A stretch of 64,000 nucleotides of DNA from Lysinibacillus pinottii (GTDB lineage: Bacteria > Bacillota > Bacilli > Bacillales_A > Planococcaceae), in NCBI RefSeq assembly GCF_024753545.1, contig NZ_JANTOO010000013.1, positions 1-64,000 of the forward strand, given 5' to 3'. Numbering within the stretch: the first letter of the stretch is position 1; every line of letters begins with the position of its first letter. Both the position numbers and the translations under genes were made by a program. Positions 42,280 to 50,578 of the stretch are shown here, piece by piece. The notes below the pieces were generated by a model. It did not search any database. It was given only the letters and a program-made list of their open reading frames with translations, and was not told the DNA's origin.

Positions 42280-43023
42280 GTGGAAATCATTCAAGGAATT
42301 CTATCTACATATAGTCAGTTTTTTGATTGGGCAATGTGGAAGGAAGTATTAGTGGACCCTGTATCCTGGGGACTAATATTTTCCTTAATTATTATTGAAG
42401 GATTGCTATCAGCAGATAATGCACTTGTATTAGCAGTACTTGTCAAACATTTGCCGGATAAGCAACGAAAACGAGCTTTAATGTATGGGATGCTAGGAGC
42501 CTACTTTTTTAGATTTTTATTTATTGGAATAGGGGTTTATCTTGTAGAGTTTTGGTTTATTAAAGTGTTAGGAGCGTTGTATTTAGGATGGCTTTGTATC
42601 GCTCATTTTCTTCAAATTGGAAATGAGGATAGTGTGAAGGTGGTAAAAAAATCAGGCTTGATGGTTCGTTTCTTTGGGACCTTTTGGGCAACAGTTATTT
42701 CCGTAGAGCTGATGGATATTGCTTTTTCTATTGATTCAATATTTGCTGCCTTTGCTGTTTCAGATCAAGTATGGGTGCTTTTAATTGGAGGTATGTTAGG
42801 AATCTTAATGATGAGAACAATAGCGGGTGTATTTTTAATTATGATCGAAAAAGTACCTGAGCTAGAAGCAACTGCTTTCATCATTATTGGGGTAATAGGG
42901 TTAAAAATGTTAGTAAGTGTTGTTAATCTTCATATACCTCATTATTTTTTCTTCCTGTTTTTATTGATTGCCTTTTCCATCACGTTTATCGTGCATAAAG
43001 TAAATAAAGTAAAATCTACCTAA
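42280..43023 (+). CDS. TerC-family membrane protein (YkoY/YceF-like)
   Basis: 247 residues, about seven transmembrane helices. The family motif LIIIEGLLSADNALVLAVL has the conserved Glu and Asp-Asn; VISVELMDIAFSIDSIFAAFAVS is the second acidic motif. These pairs form the likely metal site, and the family is involved in manganese export or metalation of secreted proteins. The start is GTG, with GGGAGGG six nt upstream. Monocistronic. Confidence 0.88.
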   Translation: MEIIQGILSTYSQFFDWAMWKEVLVDPVSWGLIFSLIIIEGLLSADNALVLAVLVKHLPDKQRKRALMYGMLGAYFFRFLFIGIGVYLVEFWFIKVLGALYLGWLCIAHFLQIGNEDSVKVVKKSGLMVRFFGTFWATVISVELMDIAFSIDSIFAAFAVSDQVWVLLIGGMLGILMMRTIAGVFLIMIEKVPELEATAFIIIGVIGLKMLVSVVNLHIPHYFFFLFLLIAFSITFIVHKVNKVKST

Positions 43024-43030
43024 TAAAATG

Positions 43031-43069
43031 AGGCTCTGTTCTCCAATCATAAGAGGACAGAACCTTTTA
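43031..43069 (+). terminator. Terminator of the terC gene
   Basis: GGCTCTGTTCTC pairs with GAGGACAGAACC (one G-U), then CTTTTATTT. Confidence 0.8.
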
Positions 43070-43070
43070 T

Positions 43071-43760
43071 TTATTTTACATATTTATCAGGATCAATAAT
43101 GTAGAATCTTTCAACATTTAGCCAGCTCTCGCTCATCGGTTCACCATCATCAATGCGTTTTTCTGTTTCTTGCATCATCCAACCAGTTTGTGATGCGTGT
43201 GCCTGTAAAGCTTGTAATTTATCCATTCGCATTTCGCGAATATCATAGACCACATGAGGTTCGCCATTTTTTTCAATAGTATCGTTTGCGAAGGCACAGC
43301 CAAATACTTGCGGACGTGCAGCCTTAGGCATGCGACGTACAGCTTCAACGACAGCACGTGCGGTTGCTTCATGATCTGGATGTACTGCAAAACCAGGTAG
43401 GAACGTAATAATTAATGAAGGCATTAGCTCTTCAATTAAACCTTCTACCAGCTTCACCATCTTCTCATCGTCTTCAAATTCGATTGTTTTATCACGAAGA
43501 CCCATCATACGTAAATCTTGAATACCCATTGCTTCAACGGCTGCAATTAATTCTTTACGACGTATTTCTGGTAATGATTCGCGCGTTGCAAAGGGAGGAT
43601 TACCTAAATTACGGCCCATTTCACCTAATGTTAAGCAGGCATATGTAACAGGTGTATTCATTTTTTTTGTATAGTAGGCAATCGTGCCAGCAACTGAAAA
43701 AGCCTCATCATCTGGGTGAGGGTACACAATTAAAATATGACGTTGTGGTTGTAAATTCAA
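43071..43760 (-). CDS. bshB2: Bacillithiol biosynthesis deacetylase
   Basis: 229 residues, LmbE/PIG-L zinc hydrolase. Removes the acetyl group of GlcNAc-malate to GlcN-malate for bacillithiol. Zinc motif PHPDDE (residues 14-19), LTLGEMGRNLGNPPFATRESLPEIRRKEL and the HPDHEAT motif are intact. The start is TTG 43760, giving MNLQPQRHILIVY as in homologues, with AAGGGGGAC upstream. An ATG reading to 43796 adds residues over the end of yojF. Follows yojF by 13 bp. Confidence 0.92.
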   Translation of the reverse strand: MNLQPQRHILIVYPHPDDEAFSVAGTIAYYTKKMNTPVTYACLTLGEMGRNLGNPPFATRESLPEIRRKELIAAVEAMGIQDLRMMGLRDKTIEFEDDEKMVKLVEGLIEELMPSLIITFLPGFAVHPDHEATARAVVEAVRRMPKAARPQVFGCAFANDTIEKNGEPHVVYDIREMRMDKLQALQAHASQTGWMMQETEKRIDDGEPMSESWLNVERFYIIDPDKYVK

Positions 43761-43773
43761 AGAGTCGTCCCCC

Positions 43774-44124
43774 TTAGTAAGTAAATGGCGTTTCACTTAT
43801 TTCAAGCGCAATCGCCAATTTTCCAGAGTAATCTAATCCAGCCATTAATAAACGGCCTAAATCATCTAATTCATAATGAGTAATACCTTGTGCATAAACC
43901 CAGCCATGAGGTAATTTTAATCCAACACGATGAGGTGTCTTGTCTACAACTTTAGCAAGTTCATAATTAATTTTTGCGTTCCGTATAAAGGCACCTGCAT
44001 TAAAGAACTTTTCATCATAATGTGCTGCATAAGATCCGTTTGTCGTCTCAAGATGAATATAAACGTCTTTGTTGGCAAAAGAATTTAGTAATTCTTGCAA
44101 CGTCTCTACTTGTACTTCTTGCAT
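43774..44124 (-). CDS. yojF: YojF-family protein (DUF1806)
   Basis: 116 residues, the family length. Reads like B. subtilis YojF: HLETTNGSYAAHYDEKFFNAGAF, GWVYAQGITHYELD. From genome context YojF travels with bshB2 (YojG) and is thought to assist bacillithiol-related chemistry; no catalytic motif is evident. ATG 44124 follows GAGAGGAG. A longer frame to 44241 has no site and encodes a hydrophobic stretch unlike the family. Confidence 0.9.
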   Translation of the reverse strand: MQEVQVETLQELLNSFANKDVYIHLETTNGSYAAHYDEKFFNAGAFIRNAKINYELAKVVDKTPHRVGLKLPHGWVYAQGITHYELDDLGRLLMAGLDYSGKLAIALEISETPFTY

Positions 44125-44359
44125 CTTAACACTCCTCTCGATCATTTCTCCTTTAAGTATAGTAAAAAAAATTAGCAAAGGGAAATTGATTGCTTCATAC
44201 GTACAAATTAATGATTTGTGTAACTTACATCCCTCCCACATAATTTCATCTAGATTAATCTAATTCTAAATCAGGGCAAGATGAATCATTAACTATTAAT
44301 CTATGACAAGTTTCCAAGCAATATTCTTGAAAAAATTATTGTAATGTATCAATATAAGG

Positions 44360-44410
44360 GGTGTGAAAAAATATGTACAAAATGTGTCGTTTTGTATACG
44401 GTTTCACACC
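44360..44410. repeat. Nested inverted repeat (about 50 bp)
   Basis: GGTGTGAAA (44360-44368) and TTTCACACC (44402-44410) are perfect arms. Inside them TGTACAAAA (44374-44382) and TTTTGTATA (44390-44398) form a second stem with one mismatch, leaving a short loop. No T tract follows. It may be a hairpin in RNA or a protein site. Confidence 0.65.
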
Positions 44411-44453
44411 TGAAAGATATTGCAACCATAGCTTCTTCCTAAATCGTGTGTAG

Positions 44454-44634
44454 ACAGCACAAAATGCTAAAGGATGGCAAAACTAGGTAAAAACGAATTC
44501 TATCTTGGTACAATAGATGACGTTCCTTCAGCATCTCAGATTGTGCTGTAGAATAGGGAGAAGAATGAAGCTCATTATCATAGTATAATAAAAAACCGCG
44601 TTTCTCTTTATGACGGAGATTCGCGGTTTTTTAT
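44454..44634 (+). ncRNA. Candidate structured small RNA with its own terminator
   Basis: ACAGCACAA (44454-44462) pairs with TTGTGCTGT (44541-44549), and ATGCTAAAGGA (44464-44474) pairs with TCCTTCAGCAT (44524-44534, one mismatch). Together they give a stem of about 19 bp with a small asymmetric internal loop. An inner CTAT/ATAG hairpin follows. About 45 nt later comes a terminator (44589-44634). No plus-strand gene follows within 1.5 kb, so this is not obviously a leader. Promoter not identified. Confidence 0.5.
44589..44634. terminator. Bidirectional terminator
   Basis: AAAAACCGCG and CGCGGTTTTTT, with further pairing of TCTC and GGAGA. T tracts on both strands. It serves the minus-strand gene at 44662 and any plus-strand RNA from the left. 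Confidence 0.85.
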
Positions 44635-44661
44635 TAAAATTACGGATAGGCTATGTATTGG

Positions 44662-44943
44662 TTAGAACCGATTAAGCTTTCTTTCGATCGTTTCTAAACG
44701 ATTATTGACATTTTGCAACTGTTTAAACATTTGTCTCATATATAGATTTTGATCTTGATTTTCGGTCTTTTTTTCTTGTGCTAGTTCTTCTTCCTCCTGA
44801 AGTGCCATTATTGTGGCGAGGGTGGACAATGAGTAGCCGAGTGTTAAGACAATGGAAGCTAGTACTTCTACTTTTGAAGAGGTTATTTCTCCAGCTAATA
44901 AACCTGATTCTTCAGTTAAGTTCTCTGCCTTATGTTTTTTCAT
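44662..44943 (-). CDS. Small membrane protein with C-terminal coiled coil
   Basis: 93 residues. One likely membrane segment (VLASIVLTLGYSLSTLATIMAL), then a Glu/Gln/Lys-rich tail with heptads MRQMFKQLQNVNNRLETIERKL, which looks like a coiled coil. The basic N-terminus KKHKAEN suggests it faces the cytoplasm. The ATG at 44943 follows GGAGGG by 7 nt, whereas ATG 44958 leaves that site inside the coding sequence. I do not recognise the family. Not next to a known operon partner. Confidence 0.65.
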   Translation of the reverse strand: MKKHKAENLTEESGLLAGEITSSKVEVLASIVLTLGYSLSTLATIMALQEEEELAQEKKTENQDQNLYMRQMFKQLQNVNNRLETIERKLNRF

Positions 44944-45166
44944 TTTTTTCCCTCCCATCTAAAGCTAATATATGGGGGATGAAGTCCTAACGTATCTTGT
45001 CCGATTTTTTATCTTTAGTCATCAAAAACTCTAGAAAATAACGCATTATTTGTTTTGTAGTAGTAGTATTTAAATAATTACGTTTTTTTCTCATAGTGTT
45101 AGGTAATATTTTCAGCGAGATACTGGATGTGAGTTTGGCTGAGGTGACTTAGAAACCTCCCTTGTG

Positions 45167-45199
45167 TAAAAAGGGATGTCTCTATCTTTGAGACATCCC
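45167..45199 (-). terminator. Terminator of pdxK
   Basis: GGGATGTCTC (45173-45182) and GAGACATCCC (45190-45199), followed on the minus strand by TTTTT. Confidence 0.88.
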
Positions 45200-45209
45200 G
45201 TTCACATGG

Positions 45210-46040
45210 TTATATTTCAGTCACTGTTACTTGTGGAGCACCAAAGCGGGATTTTGCACCATGCATGACAGGACCAACGTAATCGTTAAGAGCCCAACCA
45301 TGTGCAATGGCTGCGGATACAAACTCTTTTGCTTCAATAACAGAATCCATAACAGACCGTCCATTTGCCAGATTTGCAGTAACAGAAGCAGCAAAAGTAC
45401 AGCCTGCCCCATGGTTATTTGTAGAAGCGACTTTTTCAGATTCTAATAAATAGAATGTTTGTCCATCGAAGAATAGATCTGTTGCTTTTTCAGTGGCTAA
45501 TGCTTTCCCACCTTTAATGACTACAGCTTTAGCTCCTAGTTCATGGATTTTTCGTGCGGCTGTTTTCATTTCATCAATCGTTTTTGGAGTACCTGTACCA
45601 GCCAATTGACCAGCTTCAAAAAGATTTGGAGTTGTGACTGCTGCTAATGGTAAAAGATGTTGTATCATTGCATCTGTATTGCCAGGATTTAGAACTTCAT
45701 CGTCACCTTTACAAATCATAACGGGATCAATGACAACATTTGTAGTACCTGATGTTGCAATAGCTTCTCCAGCTAGACGAATAATTTCTTCCGTAGATAG
45801 CATGCCAGTTTTGATAGCATCAATTCCTGTTGAAAGAGCAGTATCGATTTGTTTTTGTAAAAGTTCAGTTGGTAATGGTGTAACATTGTGTGTCCAACCA
45901 TTCGGGTCCATTGTTACAACAACTGTTAATGCCACCATACCGTACGTACCGTGCTCTTGAAATGTTTTAAGATCGGCTTGCATACCTGCGCCACCGGATG
46001 TATCTGAACCAGCAATTGTTAATGTTTTTTTTAGAGTCAT
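45210..46040 (-). CDS. pdxK: Pyridoxine/pyridoxal/pyridoxamine kinase (ThiD-like)
   Basis: 276 residues, ribokinase fold. Phosphorylates vitamin B6 vitamers. LTIAGSDTSGGAGMQADLKTFQEHG opens the protein, VIDPVMICKGDDEVL marks the pyridoxal-kinase subtype rather than HMP kinase, and HGAGCTFAASVTA carries the catalytic Cys/Gly anion hole. Matches B. subtilis PdxK (YwdB), which heads the same neighbourhood. A divergent ung gene follows. Confidence 0.9.
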   Translation of the reverse strand: MTLKKTLTIAGSDTSGGAGMQADLKTFQEHGTYGMVALTVVVTMDPNGWTHNVTPLPTELLQKQIDTALSTGIDAIKTGMLSTEEIIRLAGEAIATSGTTNVVIDPVMICKGDDEVLNPGNTDAMIQHLLPLAAVTTPNLFEAGQLAGTGTPKTIDEMKTAARKIHELGAKAVVIKGGKALATEKATDLFFDGQTFYLLESEKVASTNNHGAGCTFAASVTANLANGRSVMDSVIEAKEFVSAAIAHGWALNDYVGPVMHGAKSRFGAPQVTVTEI

Positions 46041-46214
46041 GAAAAGATCTCCTTTATTGTTGAGAGTGTTAAAATTACCATTTAGTATAGTCTTATTCTG
46101 ATTCTATAAAAATAGTCAGAATTAGATAATTTTAAATGGTCAGTTTGAACTGAGGCTTGAATTCAAGGTTGGTTTTTTGTACCGTTGTAAGAAAAGAAAG
46201 GGGCTTAAAGGACA

Positions 46215-46892
46215 ATGAAACAAGTATTCCCGAATGATTGGCAAGAAATACTTGCAGACGAGTTAGAAAAAACATACTATCATACGCTACGTCAATTTAT
46301 TGCTAATGAATATTCAACGCAAACTATTTATCCGCCCATGCAGGATGTGATGAATGCATTTTATACAACAGCTTATCAAGATGTGAAGGTCATTATTTTA
46401 GGACAAGACCCATACCATGGTCCTAATCAAGCACATGGCTTAAGCTTTTCAGTCAAGCCAGGTATCCCGCATCCACCTAGCTTACGAAATATGTTACAAG
46501 AACTACAAGATGATCTAGGCTGTCCTATTCCTCAAGATGGGACCTTGACGAAGTGGGCAGAACAAGGTGTCATGCTTTTGAATACAGTGCTTACTGTACG
46601 AGCAGGACAGGCGAATTCCCATAAAGATCAAGGCTGGGAGCAGTTCACTGATGCGGTTATCGATAAACTAGCCGCAAGAGAGGAGCCACTTATTTTTGTA
46701 CTATGGGGTAAACCAGCGCAGCGAAAAAAACAATTAATTTGTAAACATGCAACGCCCCATGTCATATTAGAAGCACCACATCCTAGCCCGTTAAGTGCTT
46801 ATCGAGGATTTTTTGGTAGTAAACCTTATTCAAAGATTAACCAACAATTAGTGGAATGGGATAAACGACCAATAGATTGGTGTTTAGCATAG
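46215..46892 (+). CDS. ung: Uracil-DNA glycosylase
   Basis: 225 residues. Removes uracil from DNA. Catalytic Asp65 in GQDPYHGP, the uracil-binding pocket FVLWGKPAQRK, and the minor-groove His189 in APHPSPLSAYRGFFGS are present. Ribosome binding site AAAGGGG. It is followed at 75 bp by a small Cys-rich gene and then by ywdI. Confidence 0.97.
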   Translation: MKQVFPNDWQEILADELEKTYYHTLRQFIANEYSTQTIYPPMQDVMNAFYTTAYQDVKVIILGQDPYHGPNQAHGLSFSVKPGIPHPPSLRNMLQELQDDLGCPIPQDGTLTKWAEQGVMLLNTVLTVRAGQANSHKDQGWEQFTDAVIDKLAAREEPLIFVLWGKPAQRKKQLICKHATPHVILEAPHPSPLSAYRGFFGSKPYSKINQQLVEWDKRPIDWCLA

Positions 46893-46967
46893 ATTGGCAC
46901 AAATCGTTTACTTTATACACTACATAAATCGTGATACAGTTAGAATAGAAGAAAGAGAGGGACAACG

Positions 46968-47144
46968 ATGAAGGCGAATTGTTTTCAATGTCAATTTTTT
47001 AAAGTAACCTGGGACCCTCAAACTCCACGTGCCTGTGTCGCATATGGCTTTAAAACAAAGCAAATTCCATCCGTTGTCGTGAAACAATCCTCAGGTATGG
47101 AATGTTTAAAATTTGTACCAAAAGTAGAAAGTGGGAGAATGTAA
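46968..47144 (+). CDS. 58-residue Cys-containing small protein between ung and ywdI
   Basis: Not reported by most gene finders because of its size. AGAGAGG precedes ATG 46968. The protein has CxxC (Cys5, Cys8), Cys23 and Cys46, with TWDPQTPRACVAYGFKTKQIPS and SGMECLKF. Four cysteines spaced 2-14-22 suggest a small zinc or iron-sulfur domain. Its TAA shares a base with the ATG of ywdI, so translation is coupled. Similar short CxxC proteins occur beside DNA-repair genes in related Bacillota. A role in uracil repair is only a guess from position. Confidence 0.75.
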   Translation: MKANCFQCQFFKVTWDPQTPRACVAYGFKTKQIPSVVVKQSSGMECLKFVPKVESGRM

Positions 47145-47413
47145 TGATTCCTTATCAAGCCGTTATACAACAACTTGAAAAACAATTATCTGGTGCAAAA
47201 AATGCAGGGAATGATCAGCAGATCCGCGAAGCTCTTACAGCCATTCGTGCATTATGTGATGTGGTGTTAGATTCTCCTGGTAATACGCCATCTATCACGC
47301 CACCTTCTAAGCATTTACCACAAATGCTTGGATCAGAGATGAAGCTACCAAGTTTATCTACATCCAAAGTTGAAGAAGATGGAGCAAATGGTGATTCAAT
47401 TTTTGATTTTTAA
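47144..47413 (+). CDS. ywdI: YwdI-family protein
   Basis: 89 residues. N-terminal helical part (YQAVIQQLEKQL, QIREALTAIRALCDVVLDSP) and a Pro/Ser-rich C-terminal tail. It resembles B. subtilis YwdI, which lies at the same place after ung. Function unknown; no enzyme motif. ATG 47144 is linked to the upstream stop by TAATG. An in-frame ATG at 47102 falls inside the previous gene. Confidence 0.8.
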   Translation: MIPYQAVIQQLEKQLSGAKNAGNDQQIREALTAIRALCDVVLDSPGNTPSITPPSKHLPQMLGSEMKLPSLSTSKVEEDGANGDSIFDF

Positions 47414-47440
47414 ACAATATTAAAGGTAGGGTAACGAGCA

Positions 47441-47821
47441 ATGAAAAAATTTATCGTGACAGGGGCTCTTCACGGCCTATTAGCAGTAGCCTTTGGTGCC
47501 TTTGGTGCACATGCTTTAAAAGAAATTTTAGATGATTATAGTCGAGGTATTTGGGAGACGGCTGTTCAATATCAAATGTTCCATGCTACTGGTTTGTTGG
47601 TAATCGGATTATTAATGAGTTCCAAATTATTTGGTGAAGTGAAGCAATTAAATTTGGCAGGAATTTTCTTTAACCTTGGGATTGTCTTCTTTTCAGGTAG
47701 CTTATATGTACTAGCGATTAGTGGTATAAAAGTATTGGGCGCAATTACACCAATCGGTGGTGTTCTATTTTTAATTGGGTGGATACTTATTATTTTATCG
47801 GCTTTAAAACATGCTCGTTAA
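47441..47821 (+). CDS. ywdK: DUF423 small membrane protein (YwdK)
   Basis: 126 residues, four transmembrane helices (FIVTGALHGLLAVAFGAFGAHAL, MFHATGLLVIGLLM, LNLAGIFFNLGIVFFSGSLYVL, ITPIGGVLFLIGWILIILSAL). The motif FGAFGAHALK and YQMFHATGLL define the family. It has no known activity. Conserved synteny ung-ywdI-ywdK as in Bacillus. Ribosome binding site AAAGGTAGGG. The T-rich run after it is not a clean hairpin. Confidence 0.9.
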   Translation: MKKFIVTGALHGLLAVAFGAFGAHALKEILDDYSRGIWETAVQYQMFHATGLLVIGLLMSSKLFGEVKQLNLAGIFFNLGIVFFSGSLYVLAISGIKVLGAITPIGGVLFLIGWILIILSALKHAR

Positions 47822-47976
47822 TTTTAAATTATGACTCTCTTACATGATTTGTAGGAGAGTTTTTTCTTTATTTTGTAAGAATACGATTTAAATCCTATTC
47901 TTTTTGTAAGAATTTATAGTACACTACTACTATTACTTGAAATATTTCGAAAATACAAAAAGAGAGGTTGTGTAGG

Positions 47977-49149
47977 ATGGAAAAGCTATTTACATTATTA
48001 GATGAAAATTATGAAGAAATGGTAGGGATTCGTCGTCATTTGCACGAGTATCCTGAACTATCCTTTGAAGAAGTGGAGACACCAGCCTATATAGCTGCCT
48101 ATCATAAAAAATTGGGTCATGAGGTACGAGAAGGGGTAGGTGGAAGAGGTGTAGTAGCGCTGCTACGCGGTGCAAGGCCAGGAAAAACTGTGGCGTTACG
48201 CGCTGATTTTGATGCATTAGCGATCCAAGAAGAAAATGATATACCCTTTAAATCAAAGGTTGCTGGTAAAATGCATGCTTGTGGACATGATGGTCATACA
48301 GCAACATTACTAGGATTAGCTAAAGCACTCAATCATATGAAATCTGGAATTACAGGCAATATTATATTTATTCATCAGCACGCTGAAGAGGTGGCGCCAG
48401 GTGGGGCGAAGCCGATGATAGAGGATGGGTGCTTAGATGGTGTAGATGTTATTTTTGGTACTCATCTATGGGCTCCCACTCCAATAGGGGAAATTTTAGT
48501 GAAAGATGGCGCTATTATGGCAGCTGCAGACAAAGTAGAAATTGCCATTCAAGGGAAGGGTGGACATGGTGCCGAACCACATCACTCCATTGATGCGGTT
48601 ACTCTTGCTTCACAGTTTGTAATCAGCGCACAACAACTTATCTCGCGACGTATTGATCCATTAAAGTCAGCTGTTTTAACAATTGGTCATTTCGAGGCGA
48701 TTAATCCGTTTAATGTTATTGCTGATCGTGTTAAATTGGCAGGAACAATTCGCACCTTTGAGGAAGATGTGCGTACACAGATGGAGCAGGAACTAGAAGC
48801 AGTTCTAAACGCTACTTGTCTAGCCTTTGGTGCAAGTTATGAATATCGTTATACTAGGGGTTATCCACCTGTTTATAATCATCAGAAGGAAACTGAGTTT
48901 GTGGCACAGCTAGCGTCAACTGTCCCAGGCGTAGAGCAAGTGAAAACTTGTCCACCATTTATGGTTGGAGAGGATTTTGCTTATTATTTAGAAAAAGTAC
49001 CTGGTACATTCTTCTTCACAGGTGCGAAAAGTCCAGAATGGGAAACGGCTTATCCACATCATCACGCACGCTTTGATTTTGACGAACGCGCAATGCTTAT
49101 AGCTGCTAAAACTTTAGGTAAAGCTACATTGGAATATTTAAAAGATTAA
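47977..49149 (+). CDS. M20-family amidohydrolase (N-acyl-amino-acid / hippurate type)
   Basis: 390 residues. Zinc-dependent removal of an acyl group from an N-acyl amino acid or similar amide. Metal ligands in MHACGHDGHTATLLG, HQHAEEVAPGGAK and the far-end GEDFAYYLEKVPG; the dimerisation/lid domain has GKGGHGAEPHHSIDAV. The ATG at 47977 follows GAGAGG by 9 nt. The substrate is not evident; similar Bacillus enzymes are labelled AmhX, YxeP or YtnL. Monocistronic. Confidence 0.87.
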   Translation: MEKLFTLLDENYEEMVGIRRHLHEYPELSFEEVETPAYIAAYHKKLGHEVREGVGGRGVVALLRGARPGKTVALRADFDALAIQEENDIPFKSKVAGKMHACGHDGHTATLLGLAKALNHMKSGITGNIIFIHQHAEEVAPGGAKPMIEDGCLDGVDVIFGTHLWAPTPIGEILVKDGAIMAAADKVEIAIQGKGGHGAEPHHSIDAVTLASQFVISAQQLISRRIDPLKSAVLTIGHFEAINPFNVIADRVKLAGTIRTFEEDVRTQMEQELEAVLNATCLAFGASYEYRYTRGYPPVYNHQKETEFVAQLASTVPGVEQVKTCPPFMVGEDFAYYLEKVPGTFFFTGAKSPEWETAYPHHHARFDFDERAMLIAAKTLGKATLEYLKD

Positions 49150-49155
49150 AAAATA

Positions 49156-49207
49156 AAAATCCGCATACTCTCATCGACGGTTGTCAGTGAGAGTATTGCG
49201 GATTTTT
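49156..49207 (+). terminator. Terminator of the M20 amidohydrolase gene
   Basis: AAATCCGCATACTCTCA pairs with TGAGAGTATTGCGGATTT (one mismatch), followed by T's. Confidence 0.85.
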
Positions 49208-49224
49208 AAGACACATGATTGCTC

Positions 49225-49563
49225 TTATGGATTTTGGTTAAAATAGGCCATTTCTTCATCATATTCAGCGAAATCAAAGTAAATCATTGGGAATAAGAAG
49301 CGGTGATTGGATTTAAGTTCACGAATGATAACATGATCTCGTCCAGCAGCTTCTACCACACCACGTACAGTTTTTGTGTTTTTTCCTTGTTCCACTGCAT
49401 GCTCAAAAGAAAAATGGAAGGTAGCTGGTTTTCCGCGATTCAACCGTAAAATATTTTCTATATAGGACTCTTCACGGCCAGGCGGTCGTCCGGTCGGGAT
49501 TGTGACTGGAGGAGGAGTCATTTGTTGTTGCGTTGTTGGTGTCCAATAATAAGGCATCATCAA
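49225..49563 (-). CDS. gerQ: Spore coat protein GerQ
   Basis: 112 residues. Inner spore-coat protein needed to place CwlJ in the spore; cross-linked by transglutaminase. A proline-rich N-terminus (TPPPVTIPTGRPPGREESYIENI) and the conserved core LRLNRGKPATFHFSFEH, VRGVVEAAGRDHVI. Follows cwlJ by 19 bp on the same strand. In Bacillus, cwlJ and gerQ are one sporulation operon. Confidence 0.92.
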   Translation of the reverse strand: MMMPYYWTPTTQQQMTPPPVTIPTGRPPGREESYIENILRLNRGKPATFHFSFEHAVEQGKNTKTVRGVVEAAGRDHVIIRELKSNHRFLFPMIYFDFAEYDEEMAYFNQNP

Positions 49564-49582
49564 TAATCAACCTACTTTCTTT

Positions 49583-50008
49583 TTAAATTTGAGGACAATC
49601 TTCTTCAGTTGGCGAGAAGAAGCAATGAGATTTGTATCTGCCTGTATTCCATTGGCCATACCATTGTGCAGGACAATCACCCGCAGGCATGAAAAACCAC
49701 AAGGAACGGTTAGCTGGATGGAATCTCTCACCTTGAATTACTCTTTTGGCTAACCGGATATCTTGATCACGTGCTCGTTGATAAAAATAACTTTTTTGAG
49801 TTGCTTCAAAGCCACCTGGACGTTGATAAACCATCTGTTCAATTGTTCGAATATTACCAAAATCTAAACAATCCCCCCTTACACGATTAACGCCAACATT
49901 CCCAACCATCAGCATGCCTAACTCACCTTCGCCTTCTGCCTCGGCACGCATAAGCCTTGCTAGCAGGGCTGTCTGGGCATCATTCGTCTTAATAACAGCG
50001 ATTTTCAT
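49583..50008 (-). CDS. cwlJ: Spore cortex-lytic enzyme CwlJ
   Basis: 141 residues, SleB/CwlJ hydrolase domain without a signal peptide, as usual for CwlJ. Catalytic Glu lies in RLMRAEAEGEGE, with VGNVGVNRV, QMVYQRPGGFEA and the C-terminal WFFMPAGDCPAQWYGQW. Lyses the spore cortex peptidoglycan during calcium-dipicolinate-triggered germination. GAGGT ribosome binding site. Clear evidence the organism forms spores. Probably sigma-E controlled; a promoter was not identified. Confidence 0.95.
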   Translation of the reverse strand: MKIAVIKTNDAQTALLARLMRAEAEGEGELGMLMVGNVGVNRVRGDCLDFGNIRTIEQMVYQRPGGFEATQKSYFYQRARDQDIRLAKRVIQGERFHPANRSLWFFMPAGDCPAQWYGQWNTGRYKSHCFFSPTEEDCPQI

Positions 50009-50256
50009 ACCTCCTCGCTGTCAGTATATGCATGATGGTATTGTAGACATGTTCAATTTTCTGAAGAAAGAAATTCACACAACAAAGGTACTATGCATAC
50101 AGTAGTAATAACGACAAGTCCGTAAAAAATAATCTGAAAGCCATTCATGTTAGATACTTTTTATGAAAAATTGGGTAAATAGAAAAAGATATAAATAGGG
50201 GAATAGGAAATCAGTAAATTGCATGTGTAGTCCATACATGTGAGGTGATTCTATTT

Positions 50257-50427
50257 ATGGAAATTGGGGTATGGTTTGGTATATTACTAAGCGCGGTCCT
50301 AGCCTTTTTACTAGGAGCGTTTTATGGACAGCCGCTCCATTGGTATCTATTTATTTTAATTATTGTGACAGGTTTTTTTATACAAATGGTCATCTTAATT
50401 TTAAAAGTAAAGGATGAAAGCTCTTAA
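50257..50427 (+). CDS. Micro membrane protein, paralogue 1
   Basis: 56 residues with two closely spaced hydrophobic helices (WFGILLSAVLAFLLGAFYG and WYLFILIIVTGFFIQMVILIL) and a short charged tail. The second half is clearly related to the next small gene: both have QPxxWYL followed by LTGFFI or VTGFFI and ILI. AGGTG precedes ATG 50257. Function unknown. The pair may arise from tandem duplication. Confidence 0.7.
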   Translation: MEIGVWFGILLSAVLAFLLGAFYGQPLHWYLFILIIVTGFFIQMVILILKVKDESS

Positions 50428-50578
50428 GAAAAAATAAATTCATGGATTAAGGAAGTGTCATCGCAGAGGGGTGACATTTTCTTATTTTTATAGCTAATTT
50501 AGCTTGGCCCGTATAGTAACGTTGTTCCGAGACATACTAATGTTGAATTTATTTTTGCATTCATGAAGGAGCGTTACA

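Noticed and set aside
44300..44640. 6S RNA, SRP RNA or tmRNA as identity of the structured stretch
   Set aside because: The stem layout and conserved bases of those RNAs are not recognisable, so it is reported only as an unnamed candidate.
50053..50148. Minus-strand 31-codon frame coding for a hydrophobic peptide starting MNGFQIIFYG
   Set aside because: The peptide looks like a small membrane protein but there is no ribosome binding site, and the region is the promoter zone of cwlJ. Not supported enough to list as a gene.
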